From: JAODBQ01 sp047602055
Lineage (GTDB): Bacteria; Actinomycetota; Acidimicrobiia; Acidimicrobiales; Ilumatobacteraceae
Direction of reading: 5' to 3'
DNA length: 64,000 nt
Assembly: GCA_047602055.1 (NCBI GenBank)
Contig: JASGIG010000001.1
Location: 2,232,001 to 2,296,000 of the forward strand
Shown piece after piece: positions 1-9,018 of this stretch. Under the pieces are notes generated by a model. The model did not search any database, had not been told where the DNA came from, and saw only the letters and a list, made by a program, of their open reading frames with translations. The position numbers and the translations under genes were made by a program. Numbering within the stretch: the stretch's first letter is position 1; each line of letters opens with the position of its first letter.

Positions 1-534
1 GCTCGGCGGCAGCTCGGACTCGACCGGGAACTCGGTGAGCAGGCGGCGGGCGAAGGCGTGCAGCGTGCCGATCGGGGCGTGGTCCAGGTCGGCGAGCGCG
101 GTGGCGGCGAGCTCGGACTGCTCGGCGGTGGCGCCGCCCGGCGGCGCGGCGAGCGCGGCGCGCAGGCGGTGGCGCAGCTCGGCGGCGGCCTTCTCGGTGA
201 ACGTCACGGCGGCGATCTGGGTGATCGGCACGCCGGCGAGCACGAGGTTGACGATGCGTGAGATCAGTGCCGTCGTCTTGCCGCTGCCGGCGCCGGCGGC
301 GACGAACAGCGTCTCGTCGAGCGCGCCGGCGACCAGGCGTCGCGCCGCGACGTCGGGCGGATGGCGCTCGCCGAGCAGGTCGGCATCGTCGGGAGCTGCG
401 GACTCGGGAGTTGCGCCGTCGGGAGTTGCCGACGAGTCGGCGCGACCAGCGGCCGAGCGAGTGGCCGCCGGGGAGCAGGGTGGCGTCACGGCGAAGTGGG
501 TGCGGGCGGGGCGGCCCGCTGACGACTCAGCCAT
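1..534 (-). CDS. UvrD/AddA-like DNA helicase, N-terminal part (cut by window edge)
   Basis: Only the first 178 codons are present; the rest lies left of position 1. After a poorly conserved 60-residue leader comes a superfamily 1 helicase start: Walker A GAGSGKTT at residues 81-88 and a motif Ia segment VTFTEKAAAEL near residue 110. The family uses ATP to unwind and translocate on DNA, and in AddA/RecB-type members a C-terminal nuclease domain follows, which cannot be checked here. The ATG overlaps the last eight bases of the upstream PD-(D/E)XK nuclease gene, so the two are probably translationally coupled and form one double-strand-break resection complex. Family assignment is firm; AddA versus another UvrD subgroup is inferred from the neighbour. 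Confidence 0.85.
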   Translation of the reverse strand, partial: MAESSAGRPARTHFAVTPPCSPAATRSAAGRADSSATPDGATPESAAPDDADLLGERHPPDVAARRLVAGALDETLFVAAGAGSGKTTALISRIVNLVLAGVPITQIAAVTFTEKAAAELRHRLRAALAAPPGGATAEQSELAATALADLDHAPIGTLHAFARRLLTEFPVESELPPS

Positions 535-3505
535 CGATGGCCTCCGAGCCGGTGGTGTCCGCGGCGGCCGGCGCGTCGTCGGCGAAGAACGTGGCGAGGC
601 GTGGGTCGGTGCGCTTGCGGACGTGCTCCTCGTAGCGCTCGGCGGTGCCGAGGTGGTCGGGGTCGCAGTACTCGCACTCGACCCACGGCATGAGGTGCTG
701 CGAGCGCGCCGGGATGGGGAAGAACAGGCCGGCGGCGATGCCGTCGACGATCTGGCCGATCGCTGCGCCGACGCGCGCCCAGGCATCCGGCGGGAACCAC
801 GCGCCGATCCGCTTGCCCTCGCGCAGGAACGAGTACTCGGCGTGCACCGCAGGGGTCGGCTCGCCGTCGGGGACCATCGTCAGGGCCGCGGCGGCGTAGA
901 TCGGCAGCTGCAGCCGGCGGCCGTCGGCCAGCGGGTCGGTGTCGTCGATGCGGCCGTACGAGCTGGACGAACCGCTCTTGTGGTCGATGACGTACAGCGT
1001 CCCGTCGTCGCCGCGATCGACCCGGTCGACGGTGCCGCCGAGCCGGGCGGTGCGCCCCCCGGGCAGGGCCAGCGCCACCGCGGGGCGGCTGGCGTCGTCC
1101 CAGTCCTGCCCGAAGCGCTCCTCCGAGGCGATCACGGTGGCCCGCCGCTCGGCCAGCCGGGCACCGTCGGCGGCGAGCCAGCGGCGGACCTCGTTGGCGA
1201 GCACGGCCCGGCTGGCCGCCCACATCGCCGGCCGGCCGACGCGGCCGGCCGCCTCCATCCGCGCCCCGGCGGCGTCGAGCTCGGCCTGGACGGCGTCGAG
1301 GTGCTCGGGGCCCCACCCGTCCGGCCCCGGCTGGGGGAGGTCGCCGGCGATGACCCGGCGGTGGAAGCGGTCGAGCGCATCGTGCAGGAGATTGCCGAGG
1401 TCGAGGGCCCGGATCCGCAGGGCGGCGTCGGGCTCCTCGATCGGCTGGACGCCGAGCAGGTGGCGCACGAAGTACGCGTACGGGCAGCCGACCCACAGCT
1501 CCAGCGCCGACGGCGAGATCGTCCGCGCCAGCGGCGAGGGGATGTCGAGCCCGGCGAGGTCGCCGTCGTAGGCGGTGAACGCCGCCGACTCGCGGGCGCG
1601 CACCATCGCCAGGCCGCGCCGCAACGCGCCGGGGGCCTGCACCAGTGGGTGGGTGTCGATCGGCTCGCCCCGGCGGCGGTGGTGGACGAGCGCGCGGACG
1701 CGGTGGTGGCAGGCAACCGCGGGGAACGGTGCCTCCGACAGCCCGGCGGCGAACGACGGCACGGCGTGCTCGACGAGCGCCGTCGCCGTCGCCAGCTCGG
1801 CGATCCATCGCGACGGCTGGCGGTCGGCGGTGGTGCGCAGGTCGCCGCGCGGGCGCAGCACGACGCAGTGGCCGCCGGCGGCGACGGCCGCGGCGAACTG
1901 CCGGCGCTGCTCGGTGGCGTGGTCGTCCGACACCGCCAACGCCCCGCCGGCGAGGGCGCGGTCGGCGTCGCCGAGCAGCGGGTCCGGCCGTGGCGTCGAC
2001 GGCAGTTGGCCGTCCGTGGCCCCGAGGACGTAGACGTGGTCGAGGACCTGGCCGGCGGCGAACGACAGCGGGCCGACCTGCACGCCGTCGCCGATCCGGC
2101 CGACGCGGCCGGGCGTGCTGTCCAGCTCCGCGGCGAGCGCATCGACGAAGACACCACGGGTGACCGGCGCGTCGATCTCGTCGAGTTGGCCGAGCCGGGC
2201 GACAGCCGCTTCCACCTGGGTGTACGCCTCGTGCTCGGCAGCCGGCAGCTCGGCGATGCGCCGCGGCCCGCCGAGCCAGCGGTCGAGCAGGTCGGTGGCG
2301 ACGGCTGCCCAGTGCCGCCACGGCGCCGCCCTCCCCGGCGGCCCGAGCCGGGCGCCGAGGTCGTCGACGAACGCGCCGAGCGCGGCCGCCGCGTCCGCGT
2401 CGTGCGCCCGCCCGGTGGCGCGGCGCTCTCGCTCGAAGTGAGCCAGGCGGGTGTTCCAGTCCGTGCCGCTGGCCAGGCCGGCCGACCGCGAGATGCGCTC
2501 CCAGCGCGCCACGGGGACCCGCCCCCCGTCGGGCCGGCGTGCTGGTACGTGGGCGAGCACGTCAAAGAGGTCGGCGCGGCGCAAGCCGTGGCGGTCGATC
2601 TGCAGTACGTCGAGGACCGTGCGGGCCGCGAGGCGCTCGTGCAGGGCGATGCCCGGACGGCCGTTCCAGGCGATGCCGGCGGCGTCGAGGTGCTCGGTGA
2701 CCAACCGGGCGTACGGGTCGGCGACCGGCCAGACGACGGCGATGCGTTCGAGCGGGACCCCCGCGTCCGCCGCGGCGACGATGCGGCGCACCACCTCCCG
2801 CACCTCCTCGTCGGCATCGCTGGTGTCGACGACCTCCACCGTGCCCCGGCAGGTGAACGTGTCGCCGGCATGCAGGATGCGCACGTCGGTGCGCTCGGCG
2901 AGTGCGGCGAGCAGGTGCTCCTCGGTAGGCCGCAGCCGGTTCGGCAGGTGGACGACGACCGGTGGTGGTCGGTCGGGCAACGAGGCGAGCGCCGACGCCA
3001 GCAGGTCCGCCTCGTCGTACCACCCATCGGCCAGTTCGGCCGCGATCGCTCGGTGGAGGCGGACGACCTCGGCGGTGCGCCCCGACCCCTCGGCAGCGAG
3101 GCGGCCGAGTGCCGCGGCCGGGACGTGACGCAGCTCGCGGTGCACCTCGCGCAGCGTGCCGACGGTGGCGTGGTGGTGGGCGACCGGGGCGAACAGGCCG
3201 GGCGCCCGGGCGAGCGCGTGGCGCACGGCGACGTCCACCACGGGGGTGCTCACCGGTCGGCGGCCGGCACCGACCAGCGCCGGCGCCCCGAGCAGCTCGG
3301 CCAGCCGGTAGACGGTGACGAACTGCGCCGCGGCGATCCCGCCGTTGGCGGCGAGCCAACGCCGGGCGGCGACCCCGGCGGAGTTCGAGGGGACGACGAC
3401 GGTGACCGCGGCGAGCGGATCGCCGCCCTGCAGGTCGCAGGTCGCAGCGCGCAGCGCGGCGAGCGCCGGCGGCCCGTGCTCGACGACCTGCGTGGTGCAT
3501 CCCAT
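527..3505 (-). CDS. AddB-like PD-(D/E)XK nuclease / inactive helicase subunit
   Basis: This 992-residue protein looks like the partner of the helicase that follows it. The N-terminal two thirds resemble an SF1 helicase fold without a recognisable Walker A lysine, as expected for a structural AddB-type subunit. The nuclease domain occupies about residues 663-950: SPSALELWVGCPYAYF, GNLLHDALDRF near 702, GGTVDRVDRG near 822, VIDHKSG at 838-844 and QLPIYA near 864. These match the PD-(D/E)XK order with catalytic Asp, Asp-x-Lys and Gln-x3-Tyr. AddB enzymes usually have four cysteines holding a [4Fe-4S] cluster; here I find one upstream Cys and a CEYC pair, and no fourth. The family role is resecting broken DNA ends before RecA loading. 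Confidence 0.82.
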   Translation of the reverse strand: MGCTTQVVEHGPPALAALRAATCDLQGGDPLAAVTVVVPSNSAGVAARRWLAANGGIAAAQFVTVYRLAELLGAPALVGAGRRPVSTPVVDVAVRHALARAPGLFAPVAHHHATVGTLREVHRELRHVPAAALGRLAAEGSGRTAEVVRLHRAIAAELADGWYDEADLLASALASLPDRPPPVVVHLPNRLRPTEEHLLAALAERTDVRILHAGDTFTCRGTVEVVDTSDADEEVREVVRRIVAAADAGVPLERIAVVWPVADPYARLVTEHLDAAGIAWNGRPGIALHERLAARTVLDVLQIDRHGLRRADLFDVLAHVPARRPDGGRVPVARWERISRSAGLASGTDWNTRLAHFERERRATGRAHDADAAAALGAFVDDLGARLGPPGRAAPWRHWAAVATDLLDRWLGGPRRIAELPAAEHEAYTQVEAAVARLGQLDEIDAPVTRGVFVDALAAELDSTPGRVGRIGDGVQVGPLSFAAGQVLDHVYVLGATDGQLPSTPRPDPLLGDADRALAGGALAVSDDHATEQRRQFAAAVAAGGHCVVLRPRGDLRTTADRQPSRWIAELATATALVEHAVPSFAAGLSEAPFPAVACHHRVRALVHHRRRGEPIDTHPLVQAPGALRRGLAMVRARESAAFTAYDGDLAGLDIPSPLARTISPSALELWVGCPYAYFVRHLLGVQPIEEPDAALRIRALDLGNLLHDALDRFHRRVIAGDLPQPGPDGWGPEHLDAVQAELDAAGARMEAAGRVGRPAMWAASRAVLANEVRRWLAADGARLAERRATVIASEERFGQDWDDASRPAVALALPGGRTARLGGTVDRVDRGDDGTLYVIDHKSGSSSSYGRIDDTDPLADGRRLQLPIYAAAALTMVPDGEPTPAVHAEYSFLREGKRIGAWFPPDAWARVGAAIGQIVDGIAAGLFFPIPARSQHLMPWVECEYCDPDHLGTAERYEEHVRKRTDPRLATFFADDAPAAADTTGSEAIDG

Positions 3506-3563
3506 GGGCGGGATGTTACGGAGGGGGTGCGCGACAGTTACCGGAGCCGCTGCCCGAGCGGCA

Positions 3564-4253
3564 TCAGCTCGTGGCGTCGATGGCCCGACTGCGCAGGTCG
3601 GCGACCGCGTGGGCCAAGCCCTCGGGGTCCCGGTACAGCGCCGAGCCGGCGACGAGGACGTTCGCCCCGGCCTCGGCCGCGGCCGCGGCCGTCGTCGGCC
3701 CGATGCCGCCGTCGACCTCGACGTCGACCTCGCCGTCGAGGTCCGCTGCCTCGATCATCGAGCGCACCTCGCGGATCTTCGGCTCCATCGTGGCGATGTA
3801 GTCCTGCCCGCCGAAGCCGGGGTTGACCGTCATCACCAGCACCATGTCGACGAGGTCGAGCACGTGGGCGACGGCGCTGGCCGGCGTCGCCGGGTTGAGG
3901 GCGACCGCCGCGGTGGCACCGAGCGAGCGGATGTGGCCGAGCGTGCGGTGCAGGTGCAGACAGGCCTCGGCGTGGACGATCAGGCGCGCGCAGCCGGCGT
4001 CGATGTACTCCTTGGCCATCGCATCCGGGGTGAGGACCATCAGGTGGGCCTCGAACGGCAGCGTCGTGTGCGGCCTGGCGGCGGCGATGACCATCGGCCC
4101 GATCGTCAGGTTGGGGACGAACTGGCCGTCCATCACGTCCCACTGGATGCGGTCGACGCCGGCCGCTTCGAGCGCGGCGACCTCCTCGCCGAGCCGGGCG
4201 AAGTCGGCGGGCAGGACGCTCGGGGCGATCTCGATCGGGCGGGGCGACGGCAC
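3564..4253 (-). CDS. rpe: Ribulose-phosphate 3-epimerase
   Basis: The enzyme interconverts ribulose 5-phosphate and xylulose 5-phosphate in the pentose phosphate pathway. The 229-residue length is typical. Family signatures are clear: IAPSVLPADFARL at the N terminus, WDVMDGQFVPN, a metal-ligand His in FEAHLMV, VNPGFGGQ and VDGGI. One oddity: the first metal ligand, usually His two residues before the Asp of DVMDG, reads Gln here (IQWDVMDG). GTG at 4253 is chosen because homology begins at once with PRPIEIAPS; the open frame extends far upstream without family similarity. It is read alone, divergent from the RNA methyltransferase, with a 54-bp gap that must hold both promoters. Confidence 0.93.
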   Translation of the reverse strand: MPSPRPIEIAPSVLPADFARLGEEVAALEAAGVDRIQWDVMDGQFVPNLTIGPMVIAAARPHTTLPFEAHLMVLTPDAMAKEYIDAGCARLIVHAEACLHLHRTLGHIRSLGATAAVALNPATPASAVAHVLDLVDMVLVMTVNPGFGGQDYIATMEPKIREVRSMIEAADLDGEVDVEVDGGIGPTTAAAAAEAGANVLVAGSALYRDPEGLAHAVADLRSRAIDATS

Positions 4254-4307
4254 GCTCGCAGGGTATCCGTGGAGTCCCGCTGCGGGCGCCAGCCGTAGGC
4301 TCGCCCG

Positions 4308-5624
4308 GTGGCCGGCGGTGTGGTGACGATCGAGCGCGTCGTCGCCGGCGGGGCGGGCCTCGCCCGTGACGAGGACGGGCGGGTGGTGTTCGTCGACGGC
4401 GCGCTGCCGGGGGAGGCCGTGACCATCCGGGTGGTCGACGAGCGCAAGGACTTCGCCCGCGCCGACGTCGTCGAGGTGCTGGAGCCGTCGCCGGCGCGCG
4501 TCGTGCCGCCGTGCCCGCACCTCGCCGAGGGGTGCGGCGGCTGCTCGTGGCAGCACGTGGAGCCGGCGGCCCAGCTGGCGTTGAAGGTCGACGTCGTCCG
4601 CGACGCCTTGCGGCGCACCGCCGGCCTGCCCGATGCGCCCGTGCGCCCCGGCGGCGCGGTGCCGGCGTGGGGGTATCGCACCAGCCTGCGTCTCGCCGTC
4701 GCCCCCGACGGCCGGCTCGGGTTGCGGCGGGCCCGCCGTCACGACGTCGTCGCCCTCGACGACTGCCCGGTGGCTCATCCGCTGCTGAGCGAGCTGCTCG
4801 GCCGCGTGCGCGCCACCGGCCCCGGCGAGGTCGCGCTGCGGGTCGGCGCGGCGACCGGCGAGGCGACGGCGCTGACCGTCGAGCCGCGGCCGGGGAGCGG
4901 GCGCGCCCGGCGCTCTGCGGGGCGCCGAGCCGCGTCCGCAGCGAGCGGCCTGCCGTGGGATGACGTCTCGATGCCGGCGCCGGCGCCCGACGGTCGTGGA
5001 CCCTCGACGAGGACCGCCCGGGGCGCCGGTCGGTCGGCGGCCGGCCGGCTCGTCGTGCCCGACGGTGTCGGTGTGGGCTCGACGGCGTTCCTGGATGAGG
5101 ACGTCGCCGGCGCCCGGCTGCGGGTGAGCGCCCCGAGCTTCTTCCAGTCCGGCCCGGCGGCCGCCGGACTGCTCGTCGCCACCGTCGGCGCGGCCATCGG
5201 GGACCAGTCAGGGCGGCTGGTCGACGCCTACGGCGGCGTCGGCCTGTTCGGCGCGACGGTCGCCGCGGCCGAGCACGAGGTGGTCCTCGTCGAGTCGTCG
5301 CCGTCGGCATGCGCGGACGCACGGGTCAACCTGGCGCAGCGCCGTGCCACCGTCGTCGAATCGCGCGTCGAGGCGTGGGCGCCGCAGCCGGCGGACGCCG
5401 TCGTCGCCGACCCGGCGCGCGCCGGCCTGCAGCGCGACGGCGCCGCAGTGGTCGCCGCCACCGGGGCGCGGCGCATCGTCCTCGTCAGCTGCGATCCGGT
5501 CTCGCTGGCCCGGGACGCGACGCTGCTCGCCCGGCACGGCTACGCGCTGCGCGACACCGTCGTGCTCGACCTCTTCCCGCACACCCCCCACGTCGAGGCC
5601 GTCACCGTCTTCGAGCCCTGCTGA
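4308..5624 (+). CDS. Class I SAM-dependent RNA uridine methyltransferase, TrmA/RlmD family
   Basis: Members methylate C5 of a uridine in rRNA or tRNA. An N-terminal TRAM-like beta domain (residues 1-60) is followed by the iron-sulfur cysteines in CPHLAEGCGGC (C69, C76, C79); a later Cys in DDCPVAHP completes the usual set. The SAM fold contains DAYGGVGLFG, VVADPARAGL and the catalytic cysteine in VLVSCDPVSLARD near residue 395. Residues about 190-245 form an Arg/Ala/Pro-rich stretch not expected in the family, probably a lineage-specific insertion between the cluster and SAM domains. The start is GTG; no strong ribosome site is visible and a leaderless start is possible. TrmA versus RlmD cannot be settled by eye. 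Confidence 0.88.
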   Translation: MAGGVVTIERVVAGGAGLARDEDGRVVFVDGALPGEAVTIRVVDERKDFARADVVEVLEPSPARVVPPCPHLAEGCGGCSWQHVEPAAQLALKVDVVRDALRRTAGLPDAPVRPGGAVPAWGYRTSLRLAVAPDGRLGLRRARRHDVVALDDCPVAHPLLSELLGRVRATGPGEVALRVGAATGEATALTVEPRPGSGRARRSAGRRAASAASGLPWDDVSMPAPAPDGRGPSTRTARGAGRSAAGRLVVPDGVGVGSTAFLDEDVAGARLRVSAPSFFQSGPAAAGLLVATVGAAIGDQSGRLVDAYGGVGLFGATVAAAEHEVVLVESSPSACADARVNLAQRRATVVESRVEAWAPQPADAVVADPARAGLQRDGAAVVAATGARRIVLVSCDPVSLARDATLLARHGYALRDTVVLDLFPHTPHVEAVTVFEPC

Positions 5625-5648
5625 CCGGTTCCTCCGACTCTCGGGCGT

Positions 5649-6083
5649 CTACGAATCGTCGGGCACGCCCGTTGATCTTCGCTCTGGCCCAGCGGGCCCG
5701 ACGAGCGCCTGAACCTGCAGGAGCGGCGCAGCGTCGAGGTACTCCTCGCATCGGATGATGACGCCATCTTCTGCGGTGACGACCAGGCAGGCTGGAACGT
5801 GCAGTCGCGAACCGTCGGGCAAGGTGCCGGCAAGGACGTACTGCGCAACGGACACCCGACCGTCGGCGGTGCTGCTGCAACGGAGGTCGTCGAAGCGGAA
5901 GTCGGGCAGTGCCACGCGCAGGGCGCTCACCGCGGCGAAGCTGTCGGTGAGGGGGTTGACCTTCTGATCAGTGTTGTGCCACGCCGTCGCTTCCGGCGGG
6001 CACGTTCGCCCGTCGCGTACGCCGGTCATCAGCTGCTCGATGAGTTGCTCGGCCATGCTGACCGAGCGCGGCGCGCTCTCCAT
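5649..6083 (-). CDS. SnoaL/NTF2-like small protein
   Basis: The 144-residue protein has the pattern of the SnoaL-like, ketosteroid-isomerase-type NTF2 fold: an N-terminal helix pair, TAWHNTDQKVNPL, then alternating strands ending in GVIIRCEEYLDAAPL. Members include polyketide cyclases, steroid isomerases and hydrolases, so a catalytic role on a cyclic substrate is possible but unproven. The ATG at 6083 is preceded by AAGGAG at good spacing. It is the last gene of the long minus-strand operon that starts with P450, 48 bp after the corrected end of the lipocalin-like gene, and converges on the RNA methyltransferase with 24 bp between stops. Confidence 0.8.
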   Translation of the reverse strand: MESAPRSVSMAEQLIEQLMTGVRDGRTCPPEATAWHNTDQKVNPLTDSFAAVSALRVALPDFRFDDLRCSSTADGRVSVAQYVLAGTLPDGSRLHVPACLVVTAEDGVIIRCEEYLDAAPLLQVQALVGPAGPERRSTGVPDDS

Positions 6084-6131
6084 GGTGCTCCTTCCCCCAG
6101 GCCGTCGAGGACGCAGGTGGTCGCGGTGCGA

Positions 6132-7203
6132 CTATGCGTCGGCGGCCATGTAGATCCCTGCCGCGGGTGGCCGCCAGTTCGGTTGGTAGCGCTGGTACCC
6201 GTCGCCGGCGACCCAGAAGCTCGAAGATGCCGTAGCCGGTCATGCCGTCGAGCTCGTACTGCATCACCTGATCGCTCGCCGGCGCGAGCGCCTCGACCTG
6301 GCGCAACGTGTCCGGCTCGGTCTCGTCCCAGCGCTGCCATTCGAACGCGCTGTCGCCCGGCTCGATGTTGCGCCCGTAGTAGGTGTTGACGTTCGGGTGG
6401 GCAGCGGACGCCTTGACCTCGTACCGCGTGCCATCTTCGTCGGTGAACACGACGACCGCCGCGCGGGGCCGCTTGAAGCCGTCGTCGAAGGTGACGTCGT
6501 GCTCCATCTTGGTGAAGCGCTTGGAGATGGTGCCGTCGGTGTGACAGAAGCCGCCGTCGACGTACATGACGCTGCCATCGGCTCGCTCCCACACCCATGC
6601 GGCGATGGCCCGATCCTCGAACTGGGCCGCGTACCAGATCCACATGTCGATCTCGGCGTGATTGCGGATCCCCCACGTTCGATCGCGGCTGCCGTAGAAC
6701 CCGTCGACGGAGATCGTCTCGCCGTCAGCCTTCACCCAGCCGCTGTAGGTCGCTGATTGCTGGATGTGGTTCTGGTGGACGATGACCTTGCCCCGCTTGC
6801 GCCCGAAGATCGGTTGGAGCTCCCAGATCGGTGCTCTCGCCACGTACTCGATGTCCCACTCGACACCGGAGTCGTTCGGTTCGAGTTGCAGCCGCCACCG
6901 CTTGCGCGGCTCGAGCACGGTCCAGCGCATCGGCCCGGTGTGCGGGTCCCAGCGTGCCTCGGTGAGCCGGCGACTCGATCCGAAGTCCCAGTGTCGACCA
7001 TCGGCGAAAGCGAGCTTGCAGTACCCGGCGGCGGTCTGTGTGTTGGGGAACACGCCATAGCCAGTGGTGACCAGCACCGACCCGTCACGCGCGTGACAAT
7101 TGAAATAGAACCGGTCGGTGTAGTGCACGTCGTTGTCTTCGACATGATCGATGGTCGTGAAACCTTGATGGACGAGATAGTCGTCCCAGTCGCTATATGC
7201 CAC
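6132..7203 (-). CDS. Lipocalin-like protein with GxRDRTWGxR motif, paralogue B (frameshifted near the 3' end)
   Basis: I do not know a characterised function. The protein resembles the AttH/CrtC lipocalin-like superfamily and, from memory, actinobacterial families labelled DUF7064/DUF7065. Key visible motifs are GSRDRTWGIRN and VMYVDGGFCH. The neighbour at 7212-8240 is a clear paralogue. As sequenced, the frame runs on to 5968 with a nonsensical Arg-rich tail overlapping the SnoaL gene. Removing one base from the CCC run at 6212-6214 gives a sensible end (FELLVAGDGYQRYQPNW and further) stopping at 6132, matching the GIFELILLNYQPYGF end of the paralogue. The GTG start follows AGGGGGA, eight bases after the previous stop, so it is co-transcribed. 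Confidence 0.75.
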
Positions 7204-7211
7204 GATTCCCC

Positions 7212-8240
7212 CTATGAGAAGCCGTAAGGTTGATAGTTGAGGAGTATCAGCTCGAAGATGCCGTGGCCGACCTTGTCGCCGCAGCGGAATTCGCAGAGTG
7301 GGTCATAGACACCCGAGTACTTCTTGAAATCAGCGCCATAGGTGTCGTACTCCCATCGACCGACGCCGTTCGCCGCGCGGTTGATGCCGAGCTCCTTCGC
7401 CGGCTGGTGGTCGTCGGGGTATGGCGCGCGGTAGGACACGGTCGGTCCAAGCGGCCTCACCTCGACCTCGCAGTGCTCGCCCGCTGCGTCGACGAGGTTC
7501 AGCGTTGCAGCGCTGAGCCGTTTGGTGCCCGGCTCGAAGCTGATGTCGTGCTTCACGCTGCTGATGCGCGGACCCACTCGGTCGGCGAAGCAGAGGCCCC
7601 CATCCGTGTACTGCACGTTGCCGTGCGAATCCTCGAAGTGGTAGAGTGACAGGCTGCGGTCGTCGAATTGAACGCACATCCAGATCCAGAACTCAAGACG
7701 TTCGCGCAGTCCCCAGGTGCGGTCGCGTTGGCCGACGAATCCGGTGACATCGATGGTTTCGCCGTCAACGGTGACGTGCCCGATGTAGCTGCCGGATTGG
7801 TGGATGTGCTGGAAGTCGTGAATCGCTCGTCCCTCGGACTCGGCGTAGATGTGGGCGAACTCCCAGGGTTGGTGCCGAGCGGTGTAGACGACGTCGACCT
7901 CCAGGCCGGAGTCGTTCTCGGCGAGGTTGATCTTCCATGTCTTGAACGGCTCGACGATCTCGTAGGAGAACGCACCGGCCTCGAGGCGTGACCGGTCGAC
8001 GAGCGGGACGTTGGAGCGGAAGTCGATCTGCGCCCGACCCTTGTACGAGCAGATCGTGTACGCGTTCAGCTCGTGAAGGTTGGGGCTCATCCCCATCCCG
8101 CAGACCAGGAACCAGTCACCACCGTCGGGTGCGTGCATGTTGAAGTAGTTGCGTTCCTGCCATCCGGGCTCGGGCGATGTCACCCGTTCGATGTGCGTGG
8201 CGGACTGATGGCCGAAGTAGTCGTCGAGTCTGGTCAGCAT
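7212..8240 (-). CDS. Lipocalin-like protein with GxRDRTWGxR motif, paralogue A
   Basis: This 342-residue intact protein is the paralogue of the downstream frameshifted gene and sits in the same operon. Shared landmarks are an N-terminal WQERNYFNMHA segment (YFN), NDSGLEVDVVY, HQSGSYIGHVTVDGETI, GQRDRTWGLRE and VQYTDGGLCF. The fold is probably a two-domain beta-barrel of the AttH/CrtC type, used elsewhere for hydration or isomerisation of hydrophobic, often terpenoid, substrates; that is analogy only. There is no signal peptide, so a cytoplasmic location is likely. The ATG at 8240 is preferred over upstream starts because family-like sequence begins with MLTRLDDYFG and a purine-rich site lies just before it. 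It follows livF by 59 bp. Confidence 0.8.
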   Translation of the reverse strand: MLTRLDDYFGHQSATHIERVTSPEPGWQERNYFNMHAPDGGDWFLVCGMGMSPNLHELNAYTICSYKGRAQIDFRSNVPLVDRSRLEAGAFSYEIVEPFKTWKINLAENDSGLEVDVVYTARHQPWEFAHIYAESEGRAIHDFQHIHQSGSYIGHVTVDGETIDVTGFVGQRDRTWGLRERLEFWIWMCVQFDDRSLSLYHFEDSHGNVQYTDGGLCFADRVGPRISSVKHDISFEPGTKRLSAATLNLVDAAGEHCEVEVRPLGPTVSYRAPYPDDHQPAKELGINRAANGVGRWEYDTYGADFKKYSGVYDPLCEFRCGDKVGHGIFELILLNYQPYGFS

Positions 8241-8299
8241 GGAGGCTCCCTCTTGCTCGGTTCCGGGTGATGGACAGGCCCCGACGTACGGTGCGCCGG

Positions 8300-9018
8300 T
8301 CATCCGGCGGCCCGACCGAAGTAGGCGGATTCGACCTCGTCACGACGCTGGCGCAGCTCGGCAGCCGGGCCGACGAGGGCGATGCGGCCGTGGTTGAGCA
8401 CCATCGCGTCGTCGGCGACGGACAGCGCCAAGTCGATGTGCTGTTCGACGAGCACCACGGCGACGCCGTCGTCGTCGGCCAGCTCGCGCAGGATCGGCAA
8501 GAGCCCGGCGACGACCAGCGGCGCCAACCCGAGACTCATCTCATCGATCATGAGCACTCGGGGCCTGGTGATCAGGGTCTTGGCCAGTGCCAGCATCTGC
8601 TGTTCGCCGCCGGACAGGAGCCCGCAGCGACGGTGCAGGAGCTCCTGCAGCCGGGGAAGCGCGCCAGCGTCTGGTCCACGACGGACTTCGTCTTCGAGCT
8701 GCCCCGGGCGAGGCGGAGATGCTCGCCAACGGTCAGCTGGTGGAAGACACCGCGGTTGTCCGGAACGAGCCCGATCCCGAGTCGGGCGACCTGCTCGATC
8801 CGCCGACCACGCAGCGGGCTGCCGAAGGACTCGATCGTGCCCGCCATGACCTTCACGGCTCCCACGATCGACAGCAAGGTGGTGGACTTGCCCGCGCCGT
8901 TCGGACCGAGGAGGGCGAGCACCCGCCCAGCCTCCACGGTGATGTCCACGTCACGGATCGCCGCCACCCCGCCATAGCCGGCCGTCACCTCGCGCATGAC
9001 CAGGGCCGGCGCGGTCAC
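8300..9018 (-). CDS. livF: Branched-chain-type ABC transporter ATPase LivF (frameshifted)
   Basis: One of two ATPases powering the importer encoded just upstream. The first part has Walker A GPNGAGKSTT and the Q-loop region. The second, in another frame, has the signature LLSGGEQQMLALAK, Walker B VLMIDEMSLGLAP and the switch His in VEQHID. The frames join at the GGGG run 8653-8656, where one more G would restore LARFPRLQELLHRRCG and a normal 239-residue protein. The total length of 719 bases is one short of a multiple of three. GTG at 9018 overlaps the livG stop by four bases. The break is probably a homopolymer consensus error, because every functional motif is intact on its own side. Confidence 0.85.

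Noticed and set aside
35..3826. A 1263-codon plus-strand open frame
   Set aside because: It lies antisense to the helicase and nuclease genes, is Arg/Gly/Val-rich and has no domain; it is a GC-driven shadow.
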